Source: Liolophura sinensis
Taxonomy: Eukaryota > Mollusca > Polyplacophora > Chitonida > Chitonidae
Reading direction: 5' to 3'
Assembly: GCF_032854445.1 (NCBI RefSeq)
Contig: NC_088307.1
Location: 25,930,046-25,994,045 of the forward strand
DNA length: 64,000 nt
In this document: piece by piece, positions 52,901 to 58,900 of the stretch
Layout of the letters: each line of letters begins with the position of its first letter
How positions within the stretch are numbered: position 1 is the stretch's first letter
Notes under the pieces: model-generated
What the model was told of the DNA's origin: nothing
Databases searched by the model: none
What the model saw: only the letters and a program-made list of their open reading frames with translations
Position numbers and translations under genes: made by a program

Positions 52901-55900
52901 AATTTTTCAGGGGCCTCCGTGGCTCAGTTGGTTAGCGCGCTAGCGCAGCGTGATGACCCAGGAGCCTCTCATGAATGCGGTCGCTGTGAGTTCAAGTCCA
53001 GCTCATGCTGGCCTTCTCTCCGGCCGTATGTGGGAAGGTCTGCCAGCAACGTGTGTCCGTTTAAATGCGGGGGAGATAAGAGAAAGATGTATTTATTTAA
53101 TTGATTGTTTATTTGTGTTTAACGTCACAAATTATTCGCAAGATGGCGATCAAGAGTATGCGTGGAGTAAACCACCGACGTCTGGAAAGTTACTAATGAA
53201 CATTTCCACGTATGGCTCACTGGTATGTACTCGTATTTGTGGTAAACAAGTGGTCTTGTGGAGACTTCGTCACGAGCCTACGACAAGAGTATAGCGTAAA
53301 GCTGACTGAGTACTATAACCCATGACAAGACAATAATCAGTGGTTACTAAATTAGATAACAACACATCAGAAGATAACCTACCTTGTACAATACAATAAT
53401 ATACGACGGGAAAATAGTCTACACTTACTTTCCTTGTTCATCTCCATTTCAAGCTCAGCACGGTATTCTGCTATATTTCCTGTCTGAGTGAAACGATTTC
53501 TGTAACCATTGTCCACCAGAACAAAATGGGTGTGGTAAGGGTTTAGGGGGAGCGGTTCGAAACTACCAGGGAGCCCTTTGCAGTTAGCGTAGGTGGCCTC
53601 AAAGGTACGCTGAAAGGTATTGAAGTGAAAAAAGCCCAAAATATATGGAAGCTTCAGAAAAGTGCACTGACAGCCTCATCTACAAGTACGATTAGAGCAC
53701 AAGAAACTTGACATTTTTGATACAGCAAGTAAGGCCCACCGATAGTTCAACAATAAGTCCGATTACAACAGAACAACTCTATTTACAATAGAAGTCCTAT
53801 TACAATAGAACAATTCTATTTACAACAGAAGTCCTATTATGATGGGACCAACAAAGTCCTACTGACTAGACAGGTGATTTAATTCGGCAGCACAGGGGTT
53901 AATATGTGTTGATATATTCATATGTAGAGAGCTTGGGTAAACTTTTCCGTTTGTTTGGGTTTTTTTTCTACAAGAAAAAATAGTATCTTAGCAAAATATC
54001 TCTGATTGTTCTGTAAATGTGTCAAGTGGAATACTAAATATTAGTTAGCTGACATAACCTTCAAACAACATTAAGCTGCCTAAAAGAACGGATCTTTATG
54101 GAACCTTCAAACAACATTAAGCTGCCTAAAAGAACGGATCTTTATGGAACCTTCAAACAACATTAAGCTGCCTAAAAGAACGGGTCTTTATGGTTACACC
54201 AATACTTAGAAGCCTAACAGATGGTTTTTCGTGCGATGGTGCTAGTAATTAATACTATAACAGACTGGTTCTTTTTGTTGGAGAACTAGGATTGAGTGCG
54301 GATCGTGCCTATATTTAGATGCCTATACGAATAGTTCTTTATGTGACAAAGAAACAGATTCACAGCAATAATGGACAATCCACGTGATATGAAAAAGACA
54401 TGAAAACAATAACATGTTTCTGTAGGAGTTTCCTTGCGTGAGCCTTTTCTACCTTTTCTAAACAGCGTCTGTTTTTTACGAAGCCCCAGGGAGCGATGGC
54501 CAAACAACGGATGTTGTGCACGGCTTTGTTATCCTTTATACTGTACGATTGCCCTTGCTTGATGATCTGACCAATAGCTTTCATCACGCCCACGTTAAAC
54601 CCTGACGTGATGAACATTGGTTGAGTGGTCTCTGCGATCTAAAAAATGAAGATGAAATGGATAAATGATTGCTATATTGGCAATAATTTCAGCCGCATCG
54701 TGGCCAAAGTGTATTGTAAATAACCATACTCAAGACAAGCGAACGTCGTCTACTATTTACTGTTACCAAAGCCTAGAAAACCGAGACAGCGACTTTTAAT
54801 TTTGAGCCTCAGCGCTTGAACAACTCAGTCTGAGAAATCATATCTACCCAGTGTACATATACTGCCAAGTACGATTTGCTTGCGTCGATGGGCAAGTACT
54901 AAACAACACCAACATGAACATTCTATAAACAAAACTCTTGGGCACTTCACCAAATGGTTCCTCAGCCACAAATATGGGATACACTGTTCGACAGCACGTA
55001 GCATTCAGTCGAACTTAAAAAGGGGTTAAAACCTATTCAACATTCTTTATTCCATGTATATATACATGTATCGTGAATATACTTTTTATCAAAAAATGAC
55101 AACAAATTCAACTTTCAAATTCGGAATTACCATATAAAATACAGGTATATGCTTAGCTTAACCGGGTTAAGCAGAATAAGACACAACCGCGGCACAGATC
55201 TACAGAAATCCTGAACGTTCTGTTCACATTTGGCAATGTGTTATCTTCGCTGTAGAATGGGGCTCTCTTGCTCTCTACAAAGGGAAGCAAATCTTTCAAC
55301 TCCTAAGGCAGCAGTGCCGGGTATCTACTTGTTCTAGCAATAATTATTCATGATGACTTCTTATGCTATGAGATCACTGGTTTTCCCTTGTAGAGAGCCG
55401 GAGAAACCCATTTAAGAAATTTAGAGTGAACGCGTTTATTGAACTATCCTTCATACACGGATTTTTAAGAAGCTGACCTTGAGAAGACCATTCTTAAACT
55501 TGTCTCTGGCAAGTCCTTCCAGTCGGAAGTTTTTGGCGCCGCCGACGACAGAAATGATCAGGTCGGGGGCCGGGCTCATCAGTCGCCATGTCGTTTTCAA
55601 GAAGTTCCAGACATCTTCCACCTTGTCTTCGTCCGAAACACGAATAAACTGAAAAAAATGTAGTGATGTGCGAAATCAAACATCTCAAGGTGAACTTTCT
55701 TCAAAATGACAGGAATGATGACACGTGAACCTGAGTTCATTTACCAACTTGTAAATTTCGCTCTAAATGGTGATTTCGTCTTACATGAATTTTATAACCG
55801 GTTGATAACGTCTCCAAGTTGGCAATGTCTCCGACTGGGAATGTTGCCAGGTCAACAGTGCTAACTCACTGAAACGCCATGCCGAGGACACAAGACATGG

Positions 55901-58900
55901 AAGCCCGCTCAAGAGCATTATGGCGTCGTGGCCGTGCTAATCCAAGAAAATACCCATGTTGCCATTGTTAAAATTTGGATATAACATAACTCAGGATTAA
56001 GGTCAGATCTCGCATTAATAAAGCGAAGGCTCTGGCCTCTCCACCACCGCAGTACGGCCTGGTTTTGGGCACTGAAGTTTAGACTGTCATCTATTTATTA
56101 TTTGGTTGATGTTTAACGCCGCACTCAGGTAGGTTTCACGCATACGATGGTCGACATTTTTATGAGTGAGGAAACATCCTGAGTAAAGTAGCACAACGGA
56201 CCAATTACCGAAGAATTCTCTCACATGGAACACAACTGATCTGTTTTTAGAGTCGACAGCTTATTGTCTCAAGTCTGTTAAGCAGGGACCATATGAACAA
56301 AAGTCCGAGGCAAAAATATTTCACTTTGGCGATCATCAGGTTTTTGTGAAGCAAAATTATTTAAATTAAATAATTAAACTAAACAATTTCCTACGCTGAT
56401 AAACCTGATCGCCGGCGTATATTTGAAAATAATCGCGTTAAACAGCAAACCAGCAAATGAGAAAACTAACAAAACCAACAAACAAATACACCTCCAACAA
56501 CAACCAGACAAATTAGCTAATTAGTGCCAATACTTCGAAAGGTCAGCTGTTAGACAAACGAAATTGTTAATTGTTATCACCTTGTCAATCAGTCGTTATA
56601 AATTTAGTAGCCGTATGCAACTTTTTAGAAGGCACAAGATTTGATACGATTTGCCAGGGCTAGTTAAAGCACTAAGAAAACAAAACGTGGCAATAATAGC
56701 CAATAACAAAATCATGGGATGGACAACAACATCAACAGCACATCAAAAACTGTCTAGAATCACTTACTTTGGCTGGTTTGGTATCTCCTATGCTAGTAAA
56801 ATAAACTTTGCCACAGGCATTTGTTTCTTTTGACTCGAAAGTCTCTTCCCACGGAACAGTGTTGTTGGCAAGTGTTAGAGCGCTTGCTTTATGATCCCAT
56901 TTGCTCTTAGAAAATTCTTTTTGCAACTCTGAAAAAGATAACATGCGAAGTGTTGCCAAACTAAAATATTTTAACAGGAATTAATGTTTTCAGTCATAGA
57001 GTATTTCTATTTTAGTCTGAGGAACAGCGTATGAAGTTTGAAGTATTTAATGCATCAACACAATACAAAATAACTTCTTTTTATCACTAAAACCACACTG
57101 GATGACTGAAAGAAACCACAATGCATTCGAAAAAAAAAATTGTCTGTAATACCTATTCATTTCAACGAAAACACCAACATGTATACATTTGAAAACATTT
57201 CTGTATTTAACGAATACTGCCCCCATTATTACCTTTTTTATTCTATCGTAACCGCTAGAATTGTGAATAAAACCTTTTCTCGTCTCAGTGAAGAGAAAAA
57301 ACCCTTGCCCCCAATGTACAAAATGGCTGTCACACAACAATGATGCCAAGAAAACATTTAATCAAAATTCTGTGTTTTTGTATTTACCTTCGGGAACCAG
57401 TTGTCTGATAACAGCGTCATAGTCGACGTTTCCCGCTTTAAAGCCAGCATGTTCCGAAAGCACCTCTCCGCAGAAACACCTGATAAGAGAAATACCGGGA
57501 CTTAAAAGAAACATGAATAATCATACCATTTATTTATTTCTTTGGTGTTTTACGCTGTACTCAAGAGTATTTCACTTATACGAAGGCGGCCAGCGTTATG
57601 GTGGGAGGAAATTGGGCAATGCCCGTGGGGGAACCCATCACCAGCCGCAGGCTGAACCTCTGAACAAGCCTCCATGTAAGCTGAAACGCTTGCCACGGCG
57701 TACGGATGCCGTAATAATAGAAATAATAGAACAACACCCGCTCCACCTGCATGGCACGGTACAAGTAGAGTTGACTGAGAGTGTTGTATGTTTGGAATTA
57801 TTTACCCTTGTTCGTCTTAATTTAATGAATTGCAATTCCGTGTTTGTCACACTGGCTGCGAGTACAGTTCATGGAGAGTCGTCAGTCTGGCATTTCGGCT
57901 GATTCTCTTCACCTGGAATCCTTACTTACGAATCTTGATAGGCCAAGGAAGACAACTTTAATAGTTGCCACCAGATACAATACCACGGCGACGGTATACC
58001 CTCGTGTTGGTTGAGGCTATGGATATTACCTACACAGGATTACCATGGTCACCTTGTGCCCTCTGTCCTGGTTACTTTGGGTGTTACCTACACGTAAATA
58101 CCAAGGTAACCGTATTCCCTCTGTACTGGTTACTGTGGCTGTTATCTACACATAAATACCATGGCCACCTTTTCCTCTTTGAACTCGCCTTGAAATGTAC
58201 GTGTTATGCACGTAAATGTGCAATTTGATACTATGACAATATTTACGGATATGGCGCTGGTTGTAATGAAAGTCACGTGTACGTAAATGAAGGCATGTGG
58301 ACATGCACCTCAGTAAGAGTTCGAATCTTTGTGGCTATATTTTTTCTTTGGACACATACTTTTGTTTGAGTAAAGATAAAGACTTGCTAGCATTAAATAA
58401 ATGAATAAATAAATTAAATCATGAATCAGAATAGAAAAGCTATGGTATTACGTAACATTTGGCAACTATAGCGAAAACAGGTGTGGTCCTCTAGCTATCA
58501 TTAACACGAACACGTTATACGTAGTGGAAGTACACGGCTGAAAGTAACATTTGTTCCATATTTATTTCATTCATTGGTGCATAAATACGTGCTCAAGAAT
58601 TTTTCAGAAAGTTACATCTGTGGTCCAGTGATTGTCACAATTCTACAGTGTCCTATGTATAAGAAAAGATATTTCAGTGTGACTGAAACTGGCTGCACTT
58701 TTTTTACGATTTTATGACCTAAACATTGCTTCAGTGCATGTTTGGAGCTTTACAAGTCGCATGCTTGCCAATAACAGGAAAAGAAGAGTAAAACAGAACT
58801 GAAAAAGAAGACGCCTTACGTATGTGTTAGTAGCTGTCACTCACAGCTATAGTTAGTTTCGCTCCTTGAGGTGCACAGTTTCGCGCACTGAGGACGATTC

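Noticed and set aside
52911-52990. tRNA gene (tggctcagttggttagcgcg with box B-like gagttcaagtcc)
   Set aside because: Part of a SINE head; no cloverleaf acceptor stem closure was seen, and many similar copies exist.
57047-57349. 100-codon minus-strand frame (MASLLCDSHFVHWG...)
   Set aside because: Lies in the intron between phase-matched TRPM exons 3 and 4; no family similarity and no splice sites that keep phase.
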